The translations under genes and the position numbers were made by a program. Of a stretch of 64,000 nt of DNA, positions 11,290-23,864 are shown in pieces. Under the pieces are notes generated by a model, which made no database searches, was not told the DNA's origin, and saw nothing but the letters and a program-made list of their open reading frames with translations. Each line of letters begins with the position of its first letter. Within the stretch, counting starts at the first letter, position 1. The DNA is from Termitomyces sp. T153. Its lineage: Eukaryota > Basidiomycota > Agaricomycetes > Agaricales > Lyophyllaceae. Where the stretch lies: positions 1-64,000 of the forward strand of contig JACKQL020000167.1 of the NCBI GenBank assembly GCA_018296165.2, read 5' to 3'.

Positions 11290-11919
11290 CTCTTTTATTT
11301 GAATTTTTTTGGCACACAGACCAAGCGATCAAACATGTGACTTTGGGGTTGACTGAGGGCAGTCAAGATTTCAGTATAGGGGAGGATGATGAGTCCCAGT
11401 TGTTGCTGAGCACCATTTTTGGCATTTTGGACTTAGCAGCAGCTAACTCTTTTAAATTTTGACACAACTCATGACACTTAGCACACAGGGTCTAGCCCAA
11501 GGTCTGGACTGAGGTAGCCTTAGCATGGGACTTTAGCATGTGGAGCCTGGAACTTGGGCCTAGATCAGCAAGGCCTAGACTCTTCCTAGCAACTTTAGCG
11601 ATCCTAGCAACTATGGCAACAAAATGGCATTATCTTACTATATATGGACATATTGCCAGACGTGTACCTTTTTGCTATCATTCCCTTTGTTGAGTTGATC
11701 AACATACTTGAATGGCATCTACATGTCAAAGACTTCACTTATGGTTTTTTTTTTTCACTTGGTTACAGACTGATGCCTTGTACAGACCATAAACACATTG
11801 ACAGATGCCATTGCTAGTGGCAACTATTTGCTTACTTTCCCATACTATACTTTGGAACTGTATAAATACTGCCTGTACATAGACACTTGGACAAGAGAAT
11901 CAACTCAGATAGATCCTCC
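11290..11919. other. Probable 3' flank or LTR remnant of the gypsy relic
   Basis: No coding frame. The motif tagcaac and close variants recur here and again beyond the solo LTR (13,160-13,270), so the solo LTR probably landed inside this older repeat. A TATA-like box (tataaata) lies near 11,861. LTR ends could not be fixed. Confidence 0.35.
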
Positions 11920-13062
11920 TGTCAGGTTCCACTGACCTCGGGGGCTCAGCTGCACTGGGCGAGTCCTTACTAGGCGGGCGTGATCCCCTTGCACTGGTAA
12001 CCAAACACTCGAAACGTTCCGGGCATGGATGGCTTGTGTGGATAGTTGGTGGGATGTGATCTGGACGGATCCAGGGAGGTCCGGAGAAGTCAGATTGCGA
12101 GGAAACAAGACGGTCTTGGCGGGGTTCAGGCAGGAGACCGTATGGGAGATTCGTGGAAGCAAAGGAGTAGGCGGCTGTGTGATCAATGGGAACAGAGCCG
12201 GGGTTTGATGGGAGATCAATTGGAGTTGATGGAGTCCAGGACCGAGCGAAGAGTGAGGTTTGGACCTGGTAAAGGAGTGTCGGGGTTCGTAATCGTAATC
12301 GCGGAGTTCGTGAGGTCGTTAAGGTTGATGAGGACTTGGGCACAACGGTTGGACGGAGTCACCGAGACAGCGTCAGACGAGATGATATGGAACAAGATTA
12401 GATTCAAGTGGAGATACGAGACGATAACAAGAATAATAGCGAAATGGAGACAGGACAGGACCGGGAGACTGAGATAAGACCGGGAGACTGAGATAAGACT
12501 GGGAGACTGAGAGTAAGGAGAACGAAACACAAAACACGAAAAGGAAACAATCAGACCATAGGTAACGTTAAGCAATATCAAGACTAGAGTGCAAAGAGCT
12601 ACTCGACGGCTTATATACTGACTACCGGAGGACTTCGGGGTACGTCGGCTGCGGCGGCGGGGCTTGGCGGAGCTCAACAGAGTGGGTGGGTGTCGGTTGC
12701 AATCGAGGATCGGGCCGCGCTGATACGTTGATGGGATCATTGGGGAATGCGGGTTGCCCCGAGGTTGTCGTGATACTCCGGAATAGGTCAGAGGAACCAG
12801 GGTGTTTAGTTGATGATGGGTGGCGAAGATTGGGAACAGCGAGGGTGGTTCTCGGGGTTCGGGAGATCCAGGGTAAGTGTCAGTGGCTGCGGGGAAGGCA
12901 CTGAAGTTGGCCAGAGGGCCGTCGGAGTTAGCCGGGGAGGCGTCGGAGTTAGCCGAAATAGGTGTGGGGCATGGGCGGAAGTTCGGCGGAGCGTCGGGGG
13001 TTTTTTGGGGGTTCAGGGGGTTGATGGGCGATGTGCGGGGGTTCAGGGGATGGGTCGTGACA
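11920..13062 (-). mobile_element. Solo LTR of the non-autonomous family
   Basis: On the minus strand this 1,143-bp segment begins TGTCACGACCC and ends GGAACCTGACA. It matches the LTRs of the two full elements along its length, including the TATA box and the 19-bp repeat units. No internal sequence or second LTR follows, so it is the usual product of LTR-LTR recombination. Flanking pentamers are CCTCC (11915-11919) and CCCCC (13063-13067), a target duplication with one mismatch at best. Confidence 0.88.
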
Positions 13063-13547
13063 CCCCCTCAAACTGAATCCATCTATCTCTAAGCCTACCA
13101 GCTTGAGATTTCACTTTGCCTATACTTTTCCTCTATTCCTTACTCACTGTTGACTTTGACTTAGCAACAAGTCCTATCACCTTCAACTCGATCTAGTGTG
13201 GTACCAACTATGGGTGCCCTTTGCATTATTTTGACTTAGCAACGTTAGCAACTGTGGCTAGCAACTAGTTTACATTTGTCCCTTGATTTAGTTTCCCTAT
13301 TACCACCTTCCTTCTTCTACTCTACTCCCTAACCCCTCTACCTCCATCAAGATGACTCAGGGTATCAATAGCAATCCTTCCAACTTCACCATACAATACA
13401 ACTTTTGCTCTTGTTCTCTGGGACAGTTACTGACTTGCCCTCAACTATTAACTTCCTACTGACAGCTACCCTATCTAGTGACTAGTGTTAGGTTCTCTCT
13501 TTAGGTGTCCTGCATGGCACTAGGCAGCATAGAAGCACATCAGCGGC
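13063..13547. other. Non-coding TE-derived spacer
   Basis: No gene seen. The left part shares tagcaac motifs with 11.5 kb and probably continues the gypsy relic. The right part leads into the truncated copia pol, so the 5' half of that element (gag, protease, integrase core) is missing. Confidence 0.4.
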
Positions 13548-15925
13548 TTGAGGCTTCTTGCCCACTACTGGGGGGAAGCGACTTCCACAGCTATATACCT
13601 GATGGATTTCATCTCAATGAGCCACCACCCTGGCAAGACACCACATGAGGTCAGGACTGGAAAGAAACCAGATATAATGCACCAGAGACTGTTTGGATGC
13701 ACAGCATATGCAAAAACTCCCAAAGAAGACAACCCAAACAAGCTGAACATGAGATCTGTGAAGGCTGTCCTGATTGGTTACTTTGGGAAGGGTGATTATA
13801 AACTGCTAGATTGCACCACTGGAAAGATCTTCCAGTCACATGATGTGGTCTTTGAGGAGGGTCTGGGCCACCAGACTTTACCAGACAACCATGGGGACAA
13901 GTCAGCAGACCTCTTCACTATTTTTAGCATTGACAACAATGGACTAGTTGACCCTGCAACTAACATACAGACCACTGATAACACCAGAACACAGGTGGAG
14001 GGAAACACCATCAACAAGGGTACCACACAGGTGGACCAGCAAAGGGTTGGCAAGCAGGCTGAAGTCAACATGTCAGGCACAGCAAATACCCCCATGCAAG
14101 CTGTACCCCACCCAGAGGAAAATCAACCCAGGCACTCAGCCAGGATCTGGGGTGATGCTGCACCACCACTTCCACCATTGCCCCTTGCATGAGCAGTGCA
14201 ACCAAACCTGACAACCTCCACTCAACCCTCCTCAGACCCAGAACCCAACAATGAAGCAGGGTTGGAACCCATCACTGCAGTTGCACATAGTGAGGATGCC
14301 GAAAACATTTGGATCCCAAAGATGTTCAGTGAGGTGATGACCAGGCCAGACTTGCAGAAGGAGGCAGCAGATAAGGAGATAGCCCAGATGCATGAGAAGG
14401 GAGTGTGGAGGCTGGTATCCAGACCAGTTGGTGTGAGAACAATGAAAAACTGGTGGACTTTTGCATTGAAGTATGACAGTGATGGGAATGTTGTTGGGAG
14501 AAAGGCAAGGCTAGTTGCAAAAGGTTTCACTCAGATTCCAGGAGTGGACTTTCTTGTCACATACATATTGGTTGTCCACCATGATTTGCTATGCATGAAC
14601 CTAGCAATTTGAGCAGTATTAAACTATGAAATTTGGCAGATCAATCATGCTAGCGCATACCTGAATGCCCCAACACAAGCTCCTATCCTCATGAAGCAAC
14701 CTGAAGATTATGCAAAAAAGCCCAGCAAGGTCTTTGAGATTGACATAGAAGGAGGATGACAGGTTAGGGGGAGTAAGGATGTGGATGCAAGTGTGGTGGC
14801 AGATGATCTGGAGCATATCAAAGATGATGAGAAGGAACTAGTAGCAGCATTGGACAAGGCACTGTATGGGACTATGGATGCAGGAAATAACTGGCAAAGG
14901 ACATTAAATGAAGACATGATGAGGTTAGGGTACAAAAGGTTGGAGGCAGATTAGTCAGTGAGGTCAAGGGAAAAAATGGCAAAAAGATAGTTACAAGCAC
15001 ATATACAGATGACACAACTGGCATGTCATTGTTAAAAGAAGAGGCCAAACAAGCATGCCAAAAGCTGGGGGAGAAATTCAAGATAAAAGACCTAGGCAAC
15101 ATACATTTTGTACTGGGAATATGTATTACTTGCAACTGAAGCCAAAACCTCCTCATGCTTGATCAAGAAGAATATATCAGATGCATACTTGAATGGTACA
15201 GCATGAGTGACTGCAAGCCAAAGTACACCCCATTACCCCTTGGCATAGTCTTGAGCAGGTCCCAATGCATCACCATGCCAGAAGACCAAGAATTCATGGC
15301 AGACAAGCCATCCAATGAGGTCTTGGGGTCCATCATGTATGCACAGGTCAGGATGCAACCTGATATTGCATTTGCTGTGACATCACTCAGCTGTTTCATG
15401 AAGAATCCTGAAAAAGTGCATTGGGAGGCCCTCAAACACATATCGCAGTATCTGAAGACAATGGCCCATTATAAACTATGATACAGTGGCAAGGGCTACC
15501 AGAATTACACCCCCCATGGTTACTTCAACTTGGATTTTGCATCAGACATAGACACCTGGCACTCAGTGTCAGGAGGAGTCTTTATCCAAGTAGGGGGACC
15601 AATGTGCTGGAGCTCTAAATATCAATTGACTGTGTCAACATTGACAACAGAGGCAGAGTATATAGCCCTGGGGAAGATGGCAGAACACATACAGTGGATG
15701 TTTTCAGGCTTGAAGGAAATTGGTTTTGGGGTACCATTTCCATCCAAACTACAAGGCAACAACAATGGTTTGATTGCCATCACTAAAAACAAACAGGGAC
15801 ACAACTATGTTAAGCACATTGACATCAGACATCACTATGTATGCCAACTAGTTGAACAGGGAAAGGTTGATATCACCTATGTACTGAGCAAGGATAACTT
15901 GGCAGACCTCTTCACAAAGCCCTGA
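13548..15925 (+). pseudogene. Decayed Ty1/copia pol (integrase end, RT, RNase H)
   Basis: Frame 13548-14192 carries the copia integrase C-terminal region (KTPHEV, RLFGCTAY, GYFGKGDYKL). Frame 14196-14612 begins the RVT_2 reverse transcriptase (KARLVAKGFTQ). The next 540 bp are readable only across several stops and frame changes. They include the RT active-site box as YTDD near 15,000, where YVDD is usual. RT continues at 15155-15481 (PDIAFAVTSLS) and RNase H at 15530-15925 (TEAEYIAL, ending DLFTKP). Gag, protease and the integrase core are absent. The copy is truncated at 5' and dead. It is followed by a polypurine tract (15999-16006) and its 3' LTR. Confidence 0.9.
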
Positions 15926-16006
15926 CTTGACCATTGCACTCGAAGTTTTGCAGGGAACTATGGCTCTACAATGACAACATTGGTGCACCTGCTAGCTCAG
16001 GGGGAG

Positions 16007-16258
16007 TGTTGGAGAGGAGCCATGCATGATGCTAGACAGCACCATGTGCAATGACATATGGATTACAAAGTGAGGTGTAGATAAGGGCAGATCAGATACC
16101 AGACACACCTCAGTCTTTCATACACAGACTGAGGTGTGTTCCAAAGCCAATCACACAAATACCCTTACTGACTCATTATAGTTTATATTGTCTGCAATAG
16201 GTGCATATCTACATAATACAGTCTTTCATACACAGACTGAGTTTATATTGTCTGCAAT
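16007..16258 (+). repeat. 3' LTR of the copia element, with hairpin and short duplication
   Basis: The LTR starts TGTTGGAG directly after the purine tract cagggggag. A TG..CA reading would end it at 16196 (gtctgca). The 18-mer gtttatattgtctgcaat occurs at 16181-16198 and again at 16241-16258. Between them a second partial copy of the hairpin segment (16219-16242) is present. The end of the LTR seems to have been partly duplicated or joined to a sister copy before the Helitron sequence starts. Confidence 0.65.
16103..16139. other. Perfect 14-bp hairpin in copia LTR
   Basis: The arms ACACACCTCAGTCT (16103-16116) and AGACTGAGGTGTGT (16126-16139) are exactly complementary around a 9-nt loop. In the LTR transcript this would form a stable stem, possibly with a role in termination, packaging or reverse transcription. 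A shortened copy with 6-bp arms lies at 16219-16242. Confidence 0.8.
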
Positions 16259-16261
16259 GAG

Positions 16262-19230
16262 GTCTCTTTGGGAGCTGTGTGGCTTATGTTCATACCATTG
16301 AATTCCAAAAGAGAGGACTTCCACATATGCACATCTTGATCTGTTTCCATTGCCATCATAGGATCAAGGATGCACTTGATGTGGATTCCATTGTCTCTGC
16401 CCAAGTTCCAGATCCAGTTGCTCAGCCTCAATTGTATCAGGTATTGGCTTTGTTGGAATCCTAGATTCAGTTACTTATCTTTGTTGTCAGGTTGTTACTA
16501 CCAACATGGTCCATGGTCCATGTGGAGCTGCCAAACCCAATGCTAAGTGCATGGTAGATGGTAAATGTTTCAAGAAATACCCAAAGGAATTCCAAGAGGC
16601 TACTCAGCATGGAGATAATGGCTATCCTCAATATGCCAGACCTGACAATGAGCACTTCTTTGAAAAGAATGGTCACTGTTATGACAATCATGATGTTGTT
16701 CCATACAACCCTTATCTCTCAGCTAAGTACAAATGTCACATCAATGTGGAGGTCTGTGCTTCAGTGGAAGCCATCAAGTACATTCACAAGTACATCTACA
16801 AAGGCCATGATAGAACAACTTTGGAGATTGCTGGAGAGCAGATGGACCAGAGGGATGAAATCAAGAAACACCTAGATGCCAGATACATCTCTGCACCTGA
16901 GGCTTGCTGGCACATCTTTGAATTCAACGTACATGGAGAACATCCCCCTGTATATTGATTACCTGTGCATTTTGAGGGCCAACATGAAGTCTACTTTCAA
17001 GATAAGGAGCCTTTGGAGATGGTAGCTGCCAGGCCTAATGCAAACAAGACTGCACTCACTGCTTGGTTTGAAGCCAATGCCAGATTCCCTAATAACACCA
17101 CCTATCAGAGCTTTTCAACCAAGTTTGTCTATGAAGCTTCCAAAAGGACCTGGAAGGTGAGGCAGAGAGGAACAGCTATTGGGAAGATGTACTTTGCTTC
17201 ACCTCAACACAGACAAAGGTTCTACTTCAGGATGCTCCTGACAGTTGTGACCAATGCAACATCATGGGCTGATCTCAGGACAGTCAATGGCCACATACAT
17301 CCTACTGACAAGGAGGCATGCAAGGCCCTTGGCCTTCTAGAAGATGATGCAGGATGGTGGCAGTATCTTGCTGAAGCTGCTCCAATCCAATCAGGATCAG
17401 CTCTCAGACAGCTCTTTTGCACTATCCTATTCCACTGTGCTCCTACCACTCCAGAGGCTCTATGGGATGAATTCAAGCACTCCATTTGTGATGATCTTTG
17501 ACACAGATTGGAGAATATCTGGCAGTACAAGGACAGAGTCTTTACTGATGAAGATGTCTATGACTATGGCCTTCATCTGATCAATGATAACTTGAAGAAT
17601 TTTGGCAAGACTCTTCAAGACTTTCCCAACATGCCAGAACCTCAACAGGTTTGGAATGTGATTCCAAGTAAGTTGGACATTGTATAAAGAGTTTACATTG
17701 ATACTAATCAAATTATTTCAGGAAATAGGCTTTTGCAAGAAGAAACAGATTATGATGTTGAGGAGTTGAAGAGAAGAGTGGATGAAAACAAGGCCAGGTT
17801 TGATGGTGAACAACTAGGGGCCTTCAATGAAGTCATGGATTCTGTGGACAACAATTCAGGCAAGATGATATTCATTCACAGTGCAGGTGGATGTGGCAAA
17901 ACATTTGTCTGCAACACTTTGGCTTCTGCTGTTTGGTCCAATGGAGATGTGGCATTATGTGTAGCATCATCTGGGATTGCTGCCTTATTGCTGGAGGGTG
18001 GTAGAACTGCTCATTCAAGGTTCAAAATTCCCATTCCTGCTCTAGATACATCCATTATGAATTAATTTATTTGCATTGGGAGCTTGAGCTTTAATTTCTT
18101 TTGTTCTTATTACGATTGCTACACCAATATCAAAAGAGGAACTCAATTGTCTCAACTCTTACTCTGGACCAAAATTGTCATCTGGGATGAAGTCCCAATG
18201 CAACACAAGAATGCTATTGACTCTGTGAATCAAGGGTTCAGAGGCATCCTGGAAAATGATGTTCCTTTTGGTGGAGTGACTGTGGTGTTTGGAGGAGATT
18301 TTCTGCAAACTCTCCCAGTTATCCAACAAGGACTCAGGCAGCAGATGATTGCTGCTTCACTCAAAAGGGGAAGACTTTGGGATCAAATTCAAGTCCACTA
18401 CTTGGTTCAAAACATGAGATTGGATCAGACTCTTGATAACATTGCTCATGCAGCTTGGTTATTGGATGTTGGTGCTGGAAAAAATCTTGGGCCTGGAGAT
18501 ATAGTACAACTTCTAGAAACTATGATATGTGGTGACAATTCTGTCACTGAATTGATCTCTTCCACTTGTCCTCATATTGATCACCATTAAGATGATCAGT
18601 ATTACCTGGACCATACTATTCTTTCTGGCAAGAACTCTGATGTAGAGGATATCAACTCAGAGGTTCTGCAGAGATGTCCAGAAGAAGAGAAAGTTATGCA
18701 GAGTGTGGACTCTGTCATATTGGAATACCTCAACTCTCTCAGAGCCAGTAGTTTGCCTTTGGCTAAATTGGCTCTCAAGATTGGTGTTCCTGTCATGCTG
18801 CTCAAGAATCTGGATACAACTAAAGGACTTTGCAATGGGACAAAAATGATTGTCACCCACATCAGCAACAGAATTCTCAGATGTAGGATCATCAGCGGAG
18901 ATGCCAAGTTTGCAGGATCAATTGTTTTGATTCCAAGCTGAAGAGGATTTGCCAATTCAATTGCACAGGAGACAATTCCCAGTTCAATTGGCCTTTGCTA
19001 TGACAATCAACAAGTCTCAAGGTCAATCAGTCAAGCATGTTGGGTTGGACCTTTGATCAGGAGTTTTTGCACATGGCCAACTTTATGTTGCACTCTCTCA
19101 GTGCACATCAGGAGATTATATCAAAGTCATTTTGGACCCAGAAAACACATCAAGAAAGACTGCAAATATTGTCTATCAAGAAATACTGAATGGTTTACAA
19201 ATGTAAGTATAACTTTTGATGGATTCAAGC
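16262..19230 (+). pseudogene. Decayed Helitron Rep/helicase
   Basis: The domain order is that of a Helitron transposase. The HUH nickase motif appears as PHMHIL near 16,321. The two-tyrosine motif YIHKYIYKG is near 16,780. A long linker follows, then a PIF1-type helicase with Walker A AGGCGKT (about 17,883), motif II VIWDEVPM (about 18,176) and a C-terminal [17 protein letters not shown] box near 19,000. An intron seems present around 17,673-17,722. The frame is cut by TGA at 16956-16958 and 17499-17501, a stop near 18,062 and a TGA just after LDL. Several are where Arg (CGA) is normal in this family. The Rep start is missing or joined to the copia LTR. No hairpin-CTRR terminus was found. About three CpG dinucleotides remain in nearly 3 kb. 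Confidence 0.9.
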
Positions 19231-20129
19231 AACAAATTGCTAATTTCTATGAAGTGCAGCACCTCATGTATATAGCCTGACAATGTAGTATAGATATTCT
19301 TAATGGTTTACAAATGTAAGTGTGACAGTTCCAATAATTGCTTGGTTAGTACTAACTTTTATAATTTTCAGCATCTCTAATATATACCAGTGGACATTGT
19401 AGTATTTTGTTGATAACATAATATAGATACATGATTGGTTTATACATGCAATCTCAGTATATTGAATTGTAAGAGAGAGCAACGCTTAGTCAACACAATA
19501 CAAAGACCTAACTGAATGAAGTGAGGTTGGGTCTGGGACTTAGCAAGAGCTACAGGCCCATACCAAAGGCACAGACCATAGCTCGTAGATAGAAAAAGCA
19601 GTATTATCTTACATAATGTTTTATGCATATCCAGATCAAGAATTTACATCCTCAAGCAATTTATATAACAATATAGTATAGATATGGTAAAGCCTGGTAA
19701 GGTCAAGTCAGCCTGGGATTCTCCTGGAATTTCTTATACCAGGATGGCATTAAATTTGTTGCACAATACAGAATGTCCAAAGATAATAATAGTGTTGACC
19801 TTATGAATTTGTATTACATTTCCCACTAAATGTGACCTCTGAATTGTATCATTATCTAAGTCATCGGTCATATTTGGCCATATTTTCTGAGCGACCTTTT
19901 GCTGATGAGTGGCGTTGGGTAAAAGTGTTGATGTCGCTGTTATCGTCCATGGCAGAAAGGAAGATTTGAATCGCGTTGAGCCGTGTGGTTGTTGTTAGGT
20001 TGTTGTTAAGGAGTACCGATGTACAATGTACATATCGATGACTTCGTTACCGTAGAGAGCAGATCCTCCTGTCATGTTCAAAATGATCTAGTAAGTTAAC
20101 AACGGAAATTGGAGCATTTCATCAACTCA
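19231..20129. other. A/T-rich intergenic DNA, no gene seen
   Basis: No coding frame or repeat family recognised. The phrase aatggtttacaaatgtaagt occurs twice (about 19,188 and 19,303), a short direct repeat at the worn end of the Helitron. From about 19,860 CpG sites become normal again, marking the edge of the decayed transposon block. Confidence 0.5.
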
Positions 20130-20280
20130 GTGTATATAATAAACTCAGTCTTATGCTTTTGCGCCAACAGTACTCTTGGTAGTATCTATGAGCTATCGCT
20201 GATAATTGCCACAATTCATTCCTACTAAGTATTTGTCCCCTCTTAACTTTTCCTTCAAGTTCTGTATGAGCACCAGGAGA
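20130..20280 (-). pseudogene. Relic of a thiamine-diphosphate enzyme gene
   Basis: The minus strand here aligns by eye with the ThDP-binding region of the intact gene at 26065-23865. Shared stretches include gtggcaat near 20,206 and ggcgcaaaag near 20,162, in the same order and spacing. It has many substitutions, a deletion and stops. It covers only about 50 codons around the GDGS motif. It is probably what remains of a duplicated or older paralogue. Nothing similar was found immediately beyond it. Confidence 0.7.
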
Positions 20281-20616
20281 TGGGTGTCTTGAGGCTCTTT
20301 AGAGATGCGGTTGTGGAAAGTGTGAGTGGCCGTGTGCACACTGCAGAGGTGGACCTGTTGACTGACTATGCCGCTCGGGTTCATTTCACGTGAGTTATTT
20401 ACCATCTTCAGAATTTTCTTTTTAAAGCGATAAAGCTGTGCCAACTTCGGTGGGTGGTCACCCATAAGCGGGACGTCACAAGGCCTTGAAATCTTTTGAA
20501 AGCTGGCCGCAGGTAACAATACAAGATCCCATTCATTGACTGTCAATCTTTCTAGGGCGAAGTATCAAGTACTCGAATGAGGTTCTCATTACCTACATGA
20601 TAAGCAATACCAGGAA

Positions 20617-22986
20617 TCAAGTAATCATGCAACCAAGAAAATATGAGAGCCATGAGAATACAACCAATCTTATAAAACAAATCGACTCGAGTGTTTGAGA
20701 GTCCGGAACCATATTGATAGGCAAACACTTTTGAGGTGCTGACTCGGAGAGAGATGAGACGCCGCAACGAGCGTCAACGACGTAAGCAGTCAATTGTGAG
20801 ATAGAAGAGGTGTCGCGCTGGCAAGCGCCGAAGAAGTCGATGGTTCTTGATCTGAAGAAGATGGCAACGGTGTTAGGCGCGCAAGGGAAATGGATGATTG
20901 ATCCGGGCTGGCGCGGATATTTATCGGTCGAAAAGGTATCTCTGTCTCTATACTTTCTGGCAACACCCGCGAGAACAAGACGGCCCGCCATGTTTCTCCT
21001 CTTATCTCCCACACAGCAGATATGAGGGATACAGTTGAGAAAGCAGAGATAAGCAATGTGAATAGCTGTGGCAATCATGTTGATCAGAGCGTGCAACCAA
21101 TTTGTGAATAAAAAAATCTCAAACCTGGCCGAAAGTCATTTCTAACGACCTTGATGGGCTGGTAGCGACCGAACTTTGAATCCACAATGCATTGGGAGAT
21201 AAAACCAGTAAAACAAATTTGAGAATGTGAGCTCTTGTCATGGTTGCCCGCCTGACCCACGGCACGGTGAGCTATGATATGAAACACTGGTCGATGCCTA
21301 CCAGATCATTGGGACAGACGGGAACTGTTTGGTAGGCCTAACGGAGGTAGCTAACCATCCAAGGAACCAAATGGGGGCAGAATACATTCTAAGTATCAAA
21401 GGTTGAAATTCCATCGAATCCCACAAACGTATCGAACGGAGAATTTTTAGATTGATAATTGCTTCACTTGTTGAAGTAAGGGTAGGTAACGCAATAATGT
21501 TTAGGATTAAGGAGAACAAGATGAGGAAGAGGAAGCTGTCACATATGTCATCAGCAAAAAGGCAATCCGGAGTCCAGGAATTAAATGCGTACAGGATTCT
21601 CCGGATCGTCCGAATCATAGGATGGAGGCGGTATTTGTCAGGCTGTTCGGGCTGAGAAAGCCTTTTCCAAGTGATAACGACACACACGTAGGTCAATAAA
21701 GTGTCAAAAACTGTTGGAGTGTAAACTATGAAGATCTTGAAGAGAAACGCGACAACAGCAGGAACCAGTATGCTTTACATGGAGAGAAAGGTTACTGGTA
21801 TCAGGAGAGCTTATGAAAAATGTTCGGGAAAACGTACAACAGATGCTTGAGGTAAATCTCCCGCCGCCGATTGAGACTTTGATTATCTCTCAAGTCTCTC
21901 AAGGAGATCAGGTAACAAATAAAGAGACAAATGACAATAAATAAACCACAGAGGTCAAGACCGAGGAAGAGGGCGATATCGGGGAAGGCGAAAAGCTGGA
22001 GGATGGTCAAAATCGCAATGACGAGGCTACTATTGGGTCTTGAATTCAAAAAGCGCGCTACCGAAACTTCCGTCCAAGTCACGACGTCCCACTCTGTGGA
22101 CTTTTCCCATTCCAACCTCTCACTTGGAAGTCACGATAGAATTAGTGGGCAGATTGCAGTACTAATTAGAGACATCACTTACAAAGAAGAAGGATTTGGG
22201 GTATGACTTTTCCATGCAGGCGTGAAGGCACGACCGAAACCAAGAACAATCGCCGCCCAGATCATGGCGAAAATATAGGGTAGCTCCCAGAGCAGTTCAA
22301 TCCAAATCGAATTTTCGTAGTGACTGCACCCAGGCTGACTCCAGAGTTCCAATTTAGAGGGAACAAAACAGAAACAGATCATCCCGATTTCGGACAGAAG
22401 ACTACATAACGTGGCGATTTTTAGAAAGATGATTTCCTTGGATTGGCCATTTGGCACCGGGAAACGACTTGAATCCCGTAAGGACCACAAAAATCGAATC
22501 CAAAGCGTGAAGCTTGCTGGTGAAGCAATGGTGACAAGAACAAAAACAGCGTCATTTTTCGTGAGCTCTTTAAAGCAGATAGAGATCAATGTTGCAAGAA
22601 ACAAAGAATAAATCATCCCAAGATGTGCATAAAGCATTGGTCGGACAAGCGTCGGGATATATACAAGGGCTATGGCTATTGATAATCTCAATTTCAGCTT
22701 CATGGATGGCAGTGATTCGATTGCTGAAGTGGTAAACCTACCAAAGATGGTTGAAGTGATGTAGACTATTTACCGTGACATACATACTCATCAGTAATGG
22801 GCAAGTAGACAGAGAAATAAATATCTTACTTGAAACTTGTTGACCGATCCCCGTAACGTCAGGATTAGGGCACGGACGGCCAAATGTGCACGTGTCGTTG
22901 ATGGTAGTGTTCGGATTCAAGCAGTATATCTCGAATGGATCCACATGATTATTCAACACGAAGTTGGAGATATTGAACGAAGGCAT
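20617..22986 (-). CDS. Multi-pass membrane protein of unknown function
   Basis: Six exons are proposed: 22986-22830, 22765-22183, 22122-21838, 21772-21302, 21231-21125 and 21065-20617. Introns are 59-70 nt and all phases agree, giving 683 residues. The N-terminus carries a Cys-rich luminal-looking stretch (TCTFGRPCPNPDVTGIGQQV). Exons 2 to 6 contain about eight or nine hydrophobic segments, consistent with a polytopic membrane protein. One cytosolic-looking loop holds a WDVVTWTEV motif. Such proteins with the NPDVTGIG signature are common and uncharacterised in Agaricomycetes (from memory). The last exon is the weak point. A neighbouring frame (21074-20790) also encodes a hydrophobic stretch followed by a Ser-rich tail, so the true C-terminus may differ or a frameshift may exist. 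No function is assigned. Confidence 0.72.
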
Positions 22987-23864
22987 TGCGGGGAATACCA
23001 GAGGGCCAGAGGGGCAATTGTTCTCACATACGACGAGATGTTCAAGGGGACTGGGACTTTATACTTGCTTGACTATCCATCGCTACAGCTTTGGCGCACT
23101 GCCAGTATTTCATCAAGTTTCATCTGAAAGGGATGAGTATAGAGATGGTTACGGTACTACATCAGTCGGTAGGTATAAGAGTCCATAATGAGGCTGTAGT
23201 TTCCGCCGCCTTCAGTCGAACAAACTCTAATCATGACTCATACATACCTGGTAATGCTGAATGCCACTTCCAATTCTAGAACCATGTCAAAAAGAAGCAC
23301 TTGATGTAGATAACAAGTAAAACAACTTAGGTTTGATACCATCCATCAAGTTTAAGTTTATACCATCCATCAAATCCTGAGATTCAGGAGACTAACGTTC
23401 AAAAACAAAAATCAAATTCTCAAAAAAGTAGGCATGCAGTGACCAGCCGCCAACCAGCCGCACAGACTGAGAGCAAGCAGCGCCACGCACGCTGTGTCAC
23501 ACAGGACAGCCAAATTTCCGAAACAATCTTGCTTTCAACAGTGTCAACTTTGTGATCACTCTGCAATTTTGCGCCTGCTGTCTGTAGTTGGTGTTCCCTC
23601 TGTCATCAGTCGAAGATTTTGGAAGCCAAATCTAAGTGGAGTTCAAAAGCTGCCTGGGCTAACATTGATTAGTACAGTATAAGTATACAAGTGCTTTTAT
23701 CAACCTTTCAAAGTTCGTTGTGAATGACAAATCAATAATTGTAAATTACGCTTCGAAAATTCGACATGCTTCAAAACACGCTCAAATTGACTTAGACTGG
23801 GCGGTGAGCTATGGCTAACAGTCATTCTAGAAAGAGCATGCATTCACATTCAGGAACGCTCACT
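22987..23864. other. Intergenic, no gene seen
   Basis: This lies between the membrane-protein start and the 3' end of the ThDP enzyme gene. A short direct repeat (ataccatccatcaa) occurs twice near 23,335-23,375. Open frames here are short and lack coding character. Confidence 0.5.

Noticed and set aside
13063..13070. Polypurine tract next to the solo LTR, suggesting a longer minus-strand element
   Set aside because: Only a run of five C on the + strand; the DNA beyond it shows no match to the family's interior.
22724..22741. 18-nt intron candidate (GTAGGT..CAG) in the membrane-protein gene
   Set aside because: Too short for the spliceosome; reading through keeps the frame without a stop.
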